Shown piece after piece: positions 16,786-25,007 of a DNA stretch of 64,000 bases. The first letter of the stretch is position 1; each line of letters opens with the position of its first letter. The position numbers and the translations under genes were made by a program. This DNA comes from Paenibacillus sp. FSL H8-0332 (GTDB lineage Bacteria; Bacillota; Bacilli; Paenibacillales; Paenibacillaceae), in NCBI RefSeq assembly GCF_037963835.1, contig NZ_CP150145.1, forward strand, positions 5,952,001 to 6,016,000. The letters run 5' to 3'. The notes below the pieces were generated by a model. That model had not been told where the DNA came from, ran no database searches, and worked only from the letters and a program-made list of their open reading frames with translations.

Positions 16786-17928
16786 GTGCCTTACGTATCT
16801 GCATATAAACATTTCGACAACGCAAAAGACAGGTTAGTGTATCAGCCGAAAATAAATCCTTTTGATTACGAGATTCAGCAGCTTATTTTAGAAGCGGAGA
16901 GGAATATAGGTGCATTAGCAAGACTCGGCTTAAAAAGCCATCCTTTAACTCCTACTATTTTACGTAACTCTTTAGTTAAGACAGCGCATTTCACTACCAA
17001 AATCGAACAAAATAAACTGGAATTCAAAGAGGTTGAACAGCTTTATCAAAATTACAAAAAAAATCCAATGACGATTAAACAAAAAGCTCAAATCGAAGTT
17101 AAAAACGTTTTTGAAACTTATGAGTACCTGTACACCTTAAATCCAACCCTTGACTTTTCAGATATGGATGAGTCTGTACTAAAGAAAATACAATATATTT
17201 TAATGAAAGAATTGACCAGTTATCCCGAAGGATATAGAAATATTCCAGTAGCTCTTCATGATGGTGATGGACATGTCAGTTATCAACCCCCAGCCTCTAC
17301 TGAGGTTCCGCGTCTCATGCAGGCTTACTTCGCTTGGTTGTATACCAGCGTAACCGGATACAGTAACCCGTATGATACTACAAATGCTGATTTTAATAAA
17401 AAACTCCATCCACTCATCATTTCTGGAATAACTCATCATTTAATTGGCTATATCCACCCTTTTCCTGACGGTAATGGAAGAACCGCTCGTGCATTTTCTA
17501 CCTTGGTCGGGTTGATTCATAGTGATTTAGCCACCATAAAGGATGCATTTAGTGTTGAAGAATTCTTCGATAAAAGAATTGAAGATTACTATGATACGCT
17601 GATGGAGGCCACTCAAGGTAATTTAAAACCATTCATTGTTTTTTATCTGGAGTGCGTAAACGCATCACTTACGAAGGTTCTTAGACAACTACAGCGTTAC
17701 GATAAAATCAAACATACTCGTGAATTGCTGGGCAAAGGACATGCCAAAACGATGTTTGAATGGATTAGCAGGATGGAAGATGGGGAGGTTTTCCATAGAC
17801 AATTATTTGATAATACACTGGATGCCTCATCCTCAAGTATTGCGAAGAATATTTCAAGACTTAAAGAACTGGGCGTAATTAAATCAGGCAAGGGCCGCGG
17901 AGAATATATTGTCTGTATCGTAGATTAG
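16786..17928 (+). CDS. Fic-domain protein (AMPylase type) with C-terminal winged helix
   Basis: 380 residues, GTG start with a weak GGTGG site. The Fic active-site motif HPFPDGNGRTAR is complete (about 223-234; HxFx(D/E)GNGRxxR), so nucleotidylyl transfer, typically AMP from ATP onto a hydroxyl side chain, is expected. An N-terminal helix carries TTKIEQ (about 66-71), close to the class II inhibitory motif (S/T)xxxE(G/N) but with Gln after the Glu. The C terminus (SSSIAKNISRLKELGVIKSG) resembles a winged helix that could bind DNA. No separate antitoxin gene is adjacent, consistent with built-in inhibition. A terminator follows at once. Confidence 0.9.
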   Translation: MPYVSAYKHFDNAKDRLVYQPKINPFDYEIQQLILEAERNIGALARLGLKSHPLTPTILRNSLVKTAHFTTKIEQNKLEFKEVEQLYQNYKKNPMTIKQKAQIEVKNVFETYEYLYTLNPTLDFSDMDESVLKKIQYILMKELTSYPEGYRNIPVALHDGDGHVSYQPPASTEVPRLMQAYFAWLYTSVTGYSNPYDTTNADFNKKLHPLIISGITHHLIGYIHPFPDGNGRTARAFSTLVGLIHSDLATIKDAFSVEEFFDKRIEDYYDTLMEATQGNLKPFIVFYLECVNASLTKVLRQLQRYDKIKHTRELLGKGHAKTMFEWISRMEDGEVFHRQLFDNTLDASSSSIAKNISRLKELGVIKSGKGRGEYIVCIVD

Positions 17929-17938
17929 CCCCCTATCA

Positions 17939-17974
17939 AGCCCCACCGCTGAAGCGGCGGGGCCTTCTTTTTGC
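17939..17974 (+). terminator. Terminator after the Fic gene
   Basis: AGCCCCaCCGC, TGAA loop, GCGGcGGGGCC followed by TTCTTTTT, 10 bases after the Fic stop. Confidence 0.85.
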
Positions 17975-18074
17975 ATCAACAGCTCCATTGTGGAAATACG
18001 TATATTTCTGCACATCGTTCAGGTGTGTGCTTGAAGTCTGCTTGATTGGGGAAACGAGCTGGCTGATGTTACTG

Positions 18075-18108
18075 AAAAAATCCCACCACAAGAATCTGTA
18101 GTAGGACT
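18075..18108 (-). terminator. Terminator of the regulator-peptide operon
   Basis: Read on the minus strand: TCCTACTACA, 8-base loop, TGTGGTGGGA, then TTTTTT. The 10-bp stem uses three G-U pairs. It lies 50 bases downstream of the small peptide gene and closes a two-gene unit. Confidence 0.7.
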
Positions 18109-18157
18109 TTAAGTTTAGCTTGTAGGATGATGGTGATTTGAGACTTGAAGGAATTAT

Positions 18158-18277
18158 TCAGCCTTCTCCGTGATTGAACAATGTAATTCCAGGAGAGCTA
18201 GGCACGGTTGGCCCTACCACAATTGGCACTAAAATAATGCTAAAAACCGTAAGAAATATAACAACCTTTTTCTTCAT
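18158..18277 (-). CDS. 39-residue exported peptide, candidate quorum-sensing pheromone precursor
   Basis: An ORF with an ideal AGGAGG site 8 bases before ATG 18277. It overlaps the last 38 bases of the upstream HTH regulator in another frame. The peptide starts MKKKVVIFLTVFSIILVP, a classic short export signal (three Lys plus a hydrophobic run), and ends PSSPGITLFNHGEG with no downstream domain. Small size, export signal, small polar C terminus and overlap with an HTH/TPR-like regulator are the hallmarks of Phr, PapR, NprX and similar RRNPP pheromone precursors. The mature signal would be a short C-terminal peptide re-imported by an oligopeptide permease (inferred). A strong terminator follows. 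Confidence 0.72.
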   Translation of the reverse strand: MKKKVVIFLTVFSIILVPIVVGPTVPSSPGITLFNHGEG

Positions 18278-19637
18278 GAGAAAACCCTCCTAAAAGTTGA
18301 GTTTGATACTGATCCTGAATTTCTTGATTGGCTACGTTTCTAAACCTTTCAAATAGAGTCACACATTCAAGTATATTCTTTTCATTATTTAAGTTTTGGA
18401 AATTTATTATAGTTTTTAACAATAAATCAAAACCTTTAGAGTGCTCCTCTTTATTTAAATAATAATAAGCAAGTTCATATATTAAATTAGCTTGCCGATC
18501 CATAGCAAGGTTTCTGGAATAGCTGCCTTTAACAAGATCATTTAATATCTCTTCTATCTCTTGCTGATATAACTCAAGTGTTCTATCAATATTAAGTTGA
18601 TTTTTATTAGCTGCTCTCAAAATATGTAATAATCCCATGACTAGTTCATTTCTGTGTTTATCAATATATCCGACATATGATTCCAATACTGTGATGTCTC
18701 CACTTAACAGCTTTGTTATATAAATATTAGCTATGGACCATTCATGAAATAGATTTCTCCAATGCTCGACCTCATCGCCCTGCTCACTTACCCAACTTAG
18801 ATCAGAATATGAATATTTGTAACCCAACGCCCCCTCATAATCCCCAAACTCATCACAAACATTGCCCCGCAACAAGTCACTGTAGGCGATATAGAAGAAC
18901 AGGGGTCTGCCGGGGAGCTTGGTAGACTCGGACATTCGCCGTTCAGGCCGGACCTTCAAGTCATATTGAATTCTAGCTTTGTGACCCATCTTGGCGGCGC
19001 ATTCATCGACCTTGTCCCAGCGCTGTAAGGAACGATATGTATTGGCAAGCTCTTTGAGTGCATCCAGCTGATCTATTTCGTCCAAGCGCTCAACGAAAGG
19101 TTCAAACTGGTTGGCCACCCACAGGTTTCTGTCCTGATCATCGCTAAGCGAAATAGTAAACAACCGGTAATGGCAGAGCGCCAGCCGCTCTGAATGCTGG
19201 AATCGTTCGGTCTCGGCGACAATCTCGTAGATTGCGGCAGCAGCCTCCTTTTTCCCGGCGTTAAACAGCTCTTCAGCCGTATCGAACAACAGGGGGGCAT
19301 ACATCAGATTATCCATAACATGGCGGGCAATTCTCCGAATACTGCCCAGCTTGTCCAGCTCAGCACAGCGTAGCAACAACGGGCCAACCCTGCGCCAGTC
19401 TGTCGAACCTTCAATAATGTAATTAGTGATGTATAGATCGTAGAAGAATCCCTCCTCCTGTCCCATGGCCCGGGTGATCCGGTCCAACTGCTGCATCGCA
19501 ATAGGCCGGTGCCCATTAATAATATTACTGAGTGTCCCGGAGTGAAGCTGTGAACGCTTGGCGAATTGGGTAATCGTCAAGTCCGTCTGTTTCAGATACT
19601 CCTCCAATTCCGATAAAATTGTGCTTGTTGCCTCCAA
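18240..19637 (-). CDS. HTH regulator with helical-repeat C-terminal domain (RRNPP-like)
   Basis: 465 residues from TTG 19637. An N-terminal Xre-type helix-turn-helix (about 1-65; LTITQFAKRSQLHSGTLSNI) is followed by roughly 390 residues of all-helical sequence built of paired amphipathic helices, as in the TPR peptide-binding domains of PlcR, NprR and AimR. TTG is chosen because AAAGGTGG lies about 8 bases upstream and because the promoter -35 box falls on the upstream ATG at 19730, which therefore cannot be the start. Its 3' end overlaps the small peptide gene by 38 bases. Proposed role: cytoplasmic receptor whose DNA binding is switched by the re-imported peptide. Confidence 0.82.
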   Translation of the reverse strand: MEATSTILSELEEYLKQTDLTITQFAKRSQLHSGTLSNIINGHRPIAMQQLDRITRAMGQEEGFFYDLYITNYIIEGSTDWRRVGPLLLRCAELDKLGSIRRIARHVMDNLMYAPLLFDTAEELFNAGKKEAAAAIYEIVAETERFQHSERLALCHYRLFTISLSDDQDRNLWVANQFEPFVERLDEIDQLDALKELANTYRSLQRWDKVDECAAKMGHKARIQYDLKVRPERRMSESTKLPGRPLFFYIAYSDLLRGNVCDEFGDYEGALGYKYSYSDLSWVSEQGDEVEHWRNLFHEWSIANIYITKLLSGDITVLESYVGYIDKHRNELVMGLLHILRAANKNQLNIDRTLELYQQEIEEILNDLVKGSYSRNLAMDRQANLIYELAYYYLNKEEHSKGFDLLLKTIINFQNLNNEKNILECVTLFERFRNVANQEIQDQYQTQLLGGFSHEEKGCYISYGF

Positions 19638-19701
19638 GTCACAACCACCTTTCTTATTATTTTTGGCAATAAATTGAATAAAATCCCTTTTATCTATACA
19701 A

Positions 19702-19783
19702 AATATACCAGTGGTCGATTCAATTTTCAAGCTTTATTTATGTATTTTTCCTAAAATTTAAATTTTTGGCATTATGATTGCCA
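19702..19783 (-). promoter_or_regulatory. Promoter and candidate operators of the regulator-peptide unit
   Basis: On the minus strand TTGAAA (19725-19730) and TATATT (19702-19707) have 17-base spacing, giving a leader of about 60 bases. Upstream lies TGGCA-N7-TGCCA (19767-19783). A related TTTTTGGCAATAA stretch sits in the leader near 19660-19672, against TTTTTGGCATTAT at 19763-19775. These could be binding sites of the regulator itself. Confidence 0.6.
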
Positions 19784-19845
19784 CTATTGGTATAATGGCC
19801 ATCCCCCTCACTTTCATGAATAGAGTAATGCATAGTTTCGGACGC

Positions 19846-19877
19846 AAAAAAAAGACCTTGAGGATTCACTCAAGGCC
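19846..19877 (-). terminator. Terminator of the GNAT pair
   Basis: CCTTGAG, loop of 6, CTCAAGG (19856-19875), with an A run at 19846-19853 that reads as a U run on the minus strand, 12 bases after the GNAT stop. Confidence 0.8.
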
Positions 19878-19888
19878 TAAGAAAATGC

Positions 19889-20353
19889 TCACATCACATA
19901 ACCCAATATAATATCCCCGTTATCTTCAAACTCCCCAGTCTCGGTGAATCCCACATCCTTATAGAGCTTATTGGCGGTTAGATTATGCGGAATATGCGAT
20001 ACCCTGATCTGTTTGCAGTCCTCCCAGGCTCTGAGCATCTTAATGACTTCTTGAATGGCTAATTTCCCATAACCTTTGCCCTGAAATTTGCCGTCAATCA
20101 TAAATCTCAGAATCCAATAGTAACCGTCAGTATATCTCTCATTGTCAAACAGGATAAATCCGACCATCGTTCCTTCAGCAAAAATGCCGTAGGGTACAGA
20201 GGTAGGCTCATTTACCGCATGTACAAGGGACTCTGCATTACTTGCAACCAAGTCCAACTGCTCCGTGCTCACGCTCAATTGAGTGCATTCGTGTTCCAGC
20301 TCGGGGGTAATCTTATGTAATTCAACAATAGTCAAAGTGTTCACAACCTTCAT
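19889..20353 (-). CDS. GNAT-family N-acetyltransferase
   Basis: 154 residues from ATG 20353; the frame stays open upstream into the preceding gene. GNAT features: VPYGIFAEGTMVGFILFD strand pair, acetyl-CoA loop FQGKGYGKLAIQE and C-terminal NKLYKDVGFTETGE. Resembles BltD/spermidine acetyltransferase-like enzymes in its spacing. Starts 13 bases after the stop of a second GNAT gene and shares its terminator, so the two form an operon. Confidence 0.85.
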   Translation of the reverse strand: MKVVNTLTIVELHKITPELEHECTQLSVSTEQLDLVASNAESLVHAVNEPTSVPYGIFAEGTMVGFILFDNERYTDGYYWILRFMIDGKFQGKGYGKLAIQEVIKMLRAWEDCKQIRVSHIPHNLTANKLYKDVGFTETGEFEDNGDIILGYVM

Positions 20354-20366
20354 TATGAATTGATCT

Positions 20367-20828
20367 TCAGCCAAGCTGAATGGTATAGATGATCTCCCCA
20401 TCCTGGTTCAAGCGCTGCTCGCTGGTGAATCCTAATCCTTCATACAGCTTCTGTGCTACTGAATTCTCTTGTTCCACCGTTAAGGATATTAGGCTGCACT
20501 TCGGATGAACTTCTTTAATGAACTTAATGATTTCTATCATTGCTTGTTTCCCGTAGCCTTTTCGTTGGTGCCTGTGGTCAATCTGAAACCCGCCAATCCA
20601 GTAATTATCTGAGCTTCCGGGAGTAAATGAAAGATAGAAGAATCCGATAATTTCGCCATCAATGGACAGAATATACGGATCTAACGCTTCATCCCACGGC
20701 TTGATATAGGCATATGCTAGCGACTCCATCACTGAAGGAACGAAGTGCCTATGCTCTTTACAGACAGATATCTCTAGAGCTTCTTCCCAATTCTGGGCGT
20801 TGACAGGTTGGATAACGATTGGTTTCAT
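20367..20828 (-). CDS. GNAT-family N-acetyltransferase (BltD-like)
   Basis: 153 residues. Acetyl-CoA loop HQRKGYGKQAMIEII, the preceding strand IDGEIIGFFYLSF and C-terminal NSVAQKLYEGLGF with HxDG-like tail are conserved. The N-terminal EALEISVCKEHRHFVPSVMESL resembles polyamine acetyltransferases such as BltD. It is the first gene of a two-gene GNAT operon; the pair is about one third identical by eye, so an old tandem duplication is possible. Confidence 0.85.
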   Translation of the reverse strand: MKPIVIQPVNAQNWEEALEISVCKEHRHFVPSVMESLAYAYIKPWDEALDPYILSIDGEIIGFFYLSFTPGSSDNYWIGGFQIDHRHQRKGYGKQAMIEIIKFIKEVHPKCSLISLTVEQENSVAQKLYEGLGFTSEQRLNQDGEIIYTIQLG

Positions 20829-20952
20829 GTTTTCTCCTTATAATCCAGAAAGTTAGAATAACCCTTATCTTACCACAATTTAGAAGTTGTAAGCGAACAT
20901 GGAGCGGGTTATCTCTGAGTTGGCCGTAATTCCGTCTCTGCCCCTGTATCCC

Positions 20953-22482
20953 TCACTCCTCCAACCCCCGCGCCTTCGCCCCCGCCTCCCCATACTCCTG
21001 AATAATCAGGCTGCCGCCGCTGGTCTTCCATTTCTCAACCTCTCCGGCGAAGCCGGCGGCGTCGATATTACCGAGAATATAATTGTAGGTGGCATCCACG
21101 ATGATGGCAGACAGCTCGGCGTTCTTCTCGTCATAGGTCGGCGAGGTGAGTGACACGGTGGGGTCATCGACCAGAAACTGCTCGTTATCCCGGCTGAGCT
21201 GGTCGGCCAGGGCGGTGAGCTGCTCCTTTTGTGCGACCTCCTTGATATGGGTATTGCCTACATCAGCGATCATAAGGGAATTGAGCGGATTGACCTCATA
21301 CACCCGCAGCTGGGACGTTTCTTCCGGAAGAATCACTTTGCCGTATACATCCAGCTTATAGTGGCGGCCCTCGAAGCCGTAAGCCATCAGGTTGGCTACA
21401 TCCTCATCCATCGTGCGGTCGAAGAATCCCAGCACCTGCTTCAGCTCCTGCTCGGTAGCAATGGCTTTACGTGAAAAGAGGTACAAGCCGTTGTACTTGG
21501 GTATGGACCATACCTTATATCCGTCCGGCCCTTTAATCCGGTTAATCAGCGTCAGCTCTGCCTTGGGGTTGATCGCCTTGGCCTCAATAGAGAGCCGCTG
21601 CACATCCGTCATGCTCCCGATGAAGATCCCGGCCGTTCCCCGGATGAATTTGTCCCGCTGCACTTCCTTGCTGGTCAGGGCGAAATCCTGGTTAATGATC
21701 CCCTCCTTGTATAATTTGCGCATGAAGTTCATCGTGTCCATATATTCAGGGGTGGCGAATTCCGGGATGAACTGTCCATCTTCGATTTTCCAGTTATTCG
21801 GCGTGCCGAAATAGGAGCTTAACGTCTTGAATACCCCGTACACCAGATCGTTGCGGTCCACCAGTCCAAGGGTGTCTGCCTTGCCGTTGCCGTCCGGGTC
21901 ATTGATGGTGAATTGCTCCATCACCTCATACAGCTCCTCCAGCGTTCCGGGGGGACTGAGTTGCAGCTTATCCAGCCAGTCCTTGCGGATAATAATGCCC
22001 TGCCGGGAAGCCGGCCTTTCGGTATACAGGCCATAGATTCCTCCGTCCACCGAGGTCTGCTTAAGAATCGCCGCATTCAACTGACTGAGATTCGGAAATT
22101 CTGCCAGATAGGGACCAATCTCCCAAAAAGCGCCCGAGCGGATCATATTCTTGACCGGATTATAATCGGTGAATTTCACGAACGTTACTTTGCCGAGGGA
22201 GCCGGTGGTCAGTGCGGTATTCATTTTGTCCGTGTAGACGCCCTCCGGCACCCAGGTAATATCAAGCTGAGTCCCGGTCAGTCTCTCAATCTCGGCGATC
22301 AGCTCCGCTGAAGGCGTCTGCGGAAAATGCAGCGGTGCCAGAATCGAGATCGGTGCCGGTACACCCGCTGAATCGGAACGCCCAGACTTATCCCCGCTGC
22401 AAGCGCTTAACATCATGAACGATAAGAATAGGATGAAGCACCCTGCAAGAGCTTTCTTCCTGCCCGTTAACCGGTTGAACAT
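20953..22482 (-). CDS. Orphan LplA/YtcQ-type sugar-binding lipoprotein
   Basis: 509 residues. Lipobox MLSACSGD (Cys about 28), then the same fold as the lipoprotein at 11523-13082, with matching motifs: KDWLDKLQLSPP, DPDGNGKADTLG, RNDLVYGVFKTLSSYFGTPNNW and a conserved VVDxTY-like C-terminal stretch (here IIVDATYNYILG). No permease genes follow; downstream come GNAT genes. It may supply the pectin transporter or act as a sensor partner for the divergent membrane-bound AraC regulator, an arrangement known in related systems. This is inference. Confidence 0.9.
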   Translation of the reverse strand: MFNRLTGRKKALAGCFILFLSFMMLSACSGDKSGRSDSAGVPAPISILAPLHFPQTPSAELIAEIERLTGTQLDITWVPEGVYTDKMNTALTTGSLGKVTFVKFTDYNPVKNMIRSGAFWEIGPYLAEFPNLSQLNAAILKQTSVDGGIYGLYTERPASRQGIIIRKDWLDKLQLSPPGTLEELYEVMEQFTINDPDGNGKADTLGLVDRNDLVYGVFKTLSSYFGTPNNWKIEDGQFIPEFATPEYMDTMNFMRKLYKEGIINQDFALTSKEVQRDKFIRGTAGIFIGSMTDVQRLSIEAKAINPKAELTLINRIKGPDGYKVWSIPKYNGLYLFSRKAIATEQELKQVLGFFDRTMDEDVANLMAYGFEGRHYKLDVYGKVILPEETSQLRVYEVNPLNSLMIADVGNTHIKEVAQKEQLTALADQLSRDNEQFLVDDPTVSLTSPTYDEKNAELSAIIVDATYNYILGNIDAAGFAGEVEKWKTSGGSLIIQEYGEAGAKARGLEE

Positions 22483-22568
22483 TCCATAACCCCCTGAAGC
22501 GTAATATTTATCTGCCTTAGAAGCCTATCTATTGAATAATGTAGCTTATGTATGAATGATTAGAGAAA

Positions 22569-22597
22569 ATGATTATTGCGACACCAGATGATTATTG
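22569..22597. promoter_or_regulatory. Direct repeat ATGATTATTG, candidate AraC-regulator site
   Basis: Two exact copies of ATGATTATTG, 22569-22578 and 22588-22597, 19 bases start to start, between the divergent lipoprotein and AraC genes. Direct repeats about two helical turns apart are usual for AraC-family proteins. ATGATTATCG occurs upstream of the pectin operon at 13200. Confidence 0.45.
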
Positions 22598-22667
22598 TTA
22601 TTATCCTTCGTGATGCATACACTTAAGACAGTGATTTCCATATTTCATGCAAAGGTGCTGAACGCTG

Positions 22668-25007
22668 TTGAAACAGCTTAGCTTTCTCAGTAAATTAACT
22701 ATGTTCGCGTTCGCCATCAGCATCCTGCCGGTGCTGTTCATTGGCTCGTTCTCCTATTTCACATCCTCCAGCGAAATTCAAAAAAATGTTAACGAAAGCA
22801 AAAAGGAACTCATTTTACAAATCACCTCAAATGTAGAGCATAAGCTGAATACTGTCAACCACACCTTGAACCAGGTCGTGAACTCTTCGGTGCTGAAGAA
22901 GGCGCTGAACAATCCGCTGAATGAAAACGATTTCATTTTATATAACGACATCCGCAATGAGATCCGTAATATGCAGTCCTTCGATACGCGGCTGGAAGAT
23001 GTCATCCTGCTCAATCAGCGCCAGAACTGGATGATCAAGAACTCCGGGCTCTACCGGCTGAATGAATACCGCAATTACGAGCAGCTCACGAATCTGCTGA
23101 ATGTGGAAGGCTCCTCCTCCTGGGTGCTGAACCCCTCCTCCCTGTTCTACAGCGAAGAGAGCATTAACGTGACCGGCTGCAAGTACAGCATCAGTCTGAT
23201 TAAGAAGCTGCCCACGACCAAGCTGCAGAAATACGGACTGGCTCTGGCCAATATTCCCGCCTGCAGTCTTCAGGACTTCATTAATCCCGATATGCAGCCG
23301 CTGGACAGTATTATGGTGCTGGATAAAAGCGGACGGATTCTGCTGCATCCGGACCGCAATCTGATCGGAGAGCCTGCCGCAGCGGCCGGATTCACGGGCT
23401 TCGAGCAGATCGCCGCTGCCGCCGAGCCATCGGGACAATTCAAGATCAAGCTTAATGAAGCCGATTACTCGATCACCTATATGCGTTCCCAGTTGAACGG
23501 CTGGATCTATTTGTCGGCCACCTCCATCAAGAGTCTGACCCGCGAATCCGGCAAAATCGGCACCTACACGGTATTCGTCTGCACGTTCATGCTGCTGTTG
23601 TCTGTGCTGCTGGCCTGGCTGGGCTCCCGGCGCATGTACACACCTATCGAACGGCTGCTCACTCAGATTGGACTGCGCCGTCCCGGTCTGCGGGCAGGGC
23701 GTACGGATGAATTCCAGCTCATCGGCGAGCAGGTGCATTCCCTGTTCCAATCGAAGTCACAACTGGAGAAGGAGGTTAGCCAGCATCTCGGGCAGGTGCG
23801 GACCTTCTTTCTGATTCAGGCGTTCGGAGGCAATCTGAGAAGACGCGAGCTGATGGAGGAGCTGGAGCAATACGGGTACGGCAAGCAAGTCAAGGAGTGG
23901 AAGACGATGGCTGTCATTACGCTGAGCATCGACTTCTCCGAGGAGAACAGCTATGAGAAAAAGGACCTCAATCTGCTGTTATTCGCAGCTCATAATATGA
24001 CTCAGGAGCTGGTCTCTGTGCAGCACAGGCTAACCCCTGTGTTGATGGGTCATGCGCTGGCGGTTGTCATCGGCAGTGAGGATGAGGGAACGGAAGCTTT
24101 TCACCGGATGCTCTATGCGCTTACGGAGAAGCTCCAGCAGGAGATTAACGAGGTCCTGAAGCTGCAGGTCAGCATTGGGCTGAGCCTGCCGTTTCATTCG
24201 TTTGACAAAATGTCCATTGCCTACAGGGAAAGTCTGGAAGCCCTGAAGCACCGGATTACCCTGGGCAAAGGCATCATCATCCAGTACGAGAACCTTAACT
24301 CTGGCAAACATTATCTCAATTTGAACTACCCGACCCACACGGAAAATGACCTGATGGATGCCATCAAGCTGGCTGACAGCGATAAGGCGAAGGAGCTGCT
24401 GCATAAGCTGTTTAAGTGTATTTTTGCGCTGGGACTCTCGCCGCAGGAATATCAGATTCCGCTGACCCGGCTGCTGAACAATACGCTCATTATGATGCAG
24501 GAATCGGGAATTACGCTGAATCAGATCTACCACGCGAGCGGTTCCCTGTTCGAGGAGCTGACCGATCTGCATATCGTGGCTGAGATTGAGGACTGGTTCT
24601 GGACCATTGTGATCCAGCCGGTCATCGTCATCTTCCACAGCAGGCAGAACGCCCAGTATCATAATATCTCCGAGAAGCTGATCGACATCGTCCAGCATGA
24701 GTATGACCAGGATTTGACGCTGGAGGAGTGTGCTTCCCGGCTGCATTATAACGCGAACTACATCAGCAGTGTATTCCGCAAGGAAACGCAGTATTATTTC
24801 AGTGATTACCTGATCATGTACCGGTTCAAAATGGCCAAAAAATGGCTGGAGGAGACCGATATGCCCGTGAAGGATATCGCCTCCCGCCTGAGATACAACA
24901 ATTCACAGAACTTCATCCGTTCCTTCCGTAAGCAGGAGGGGATGACCCCCGGCCAATACCGTGACAGCTTCCATACAAAGCTTAGAGCGGTCCCGGACGA
25001 TGAGTAG
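22668..25007 (+). CDS. Membrane-bound AraC-family regulator with extracellular sensor domain
   Basis: 779 residues, TTG start with AAAGGTG 10 bases upstream. One N-terminal membrane helix (about 9-31), an extracellular Cache-like region to about 295, a second helix (TVFVCTFMLLLSVLLAWLG, about 303-321), a cytoplasmic linker domain, and a C-terminal AraC domain (about 670-770) with both helix-turn-helix units: LTLEECASRLHYNANYISSV and VKDIASRLRYNNSQNFIRSF. This YesS/YtdP-like type usually controls adjacent sugar transporter genes in Bacillus and Paenibacillus. Likely targets are the divergent binding lipoprotein and perhaps the pectin operon 10 kb away. Its 3' end overlaps the convergent lipoprotein gene by 26 bases. 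Confidence 0.9.
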   Translation: MKQLSFLSKLTMFAFAISILPVLFIGSFSYFTSSSEIQKNVNESKKELILQITSNVEHKLNTVNHTLNQVVNSSVLKKALNNPLNENDFILYNDIRNEIRNMQSFDTRLEDVILLNQRQNWMIKNSGLYRLNEYRNYEQLTNLLNVEGSSSWVLNPSSLFYSEESINVTGCKYSISLIKKLPTTKLQKYGLALANIPACSLQDFINPDMQPLDSIMVLDKSGRILLHPDRNLIGEPAAAAGFTGFEQIAAAAEPSGQFKIKLNEADYSITYMRSQLNGWIYLSATSIKSLTRESGKIGTYTVFVCTFMLLLSVLLAWLGSRRMYTPIERLLTQIGLRRPGLRAGRTDEFQLIGEQVHSLFQSKSQLEKEVSQHLGQVRTFFLIQAFGGNLRRRELMEELEQYGYGKQVKEWKTMAVITLSIDFSEENSYEKKDLNLLLFAAHNMTQELVSVQHRLTPVLMGHALAVVIGSEDEGTEAFHRMLYALTEKLQQEINEVLKLQVSIGLSLPFHSFDKMSIAYRESLEALKHRITLGKGIIIQYENLNSGKHYLNLNYPTHTENDLMDAIKLADSDKAKELLHKLFKCIFALGLSPQEYQIPLTRLLNNTLIMMQESGITLNQIYHASGSLFEELTDLHIVAEIEDWFWTIVIQPVIVIFHSRQNAQYHNISEKLIDIVQHEYDQDLTLEECASRLHYNANYISSVFRKETQYYFSDYLIMYRFKMAKKWLEETDMPVKDIASRLRYNNSQNFIRSFRKQEGMTPGQYRDSFHTKLRAVPDDE

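Noticed and set aside
18240..19730. ATG 19730 as start of the HTH regulator
   Set aside because: That codon sits beside the -35 box of a good promoter; TTG 19637 has a ribosome site and begins at the HTH domain.
22938..24746. Long minus-strand frames opposite the AraC gene
   Set aside because: Shadow frames of a gene with clear membrane, sensor and AraC domains.
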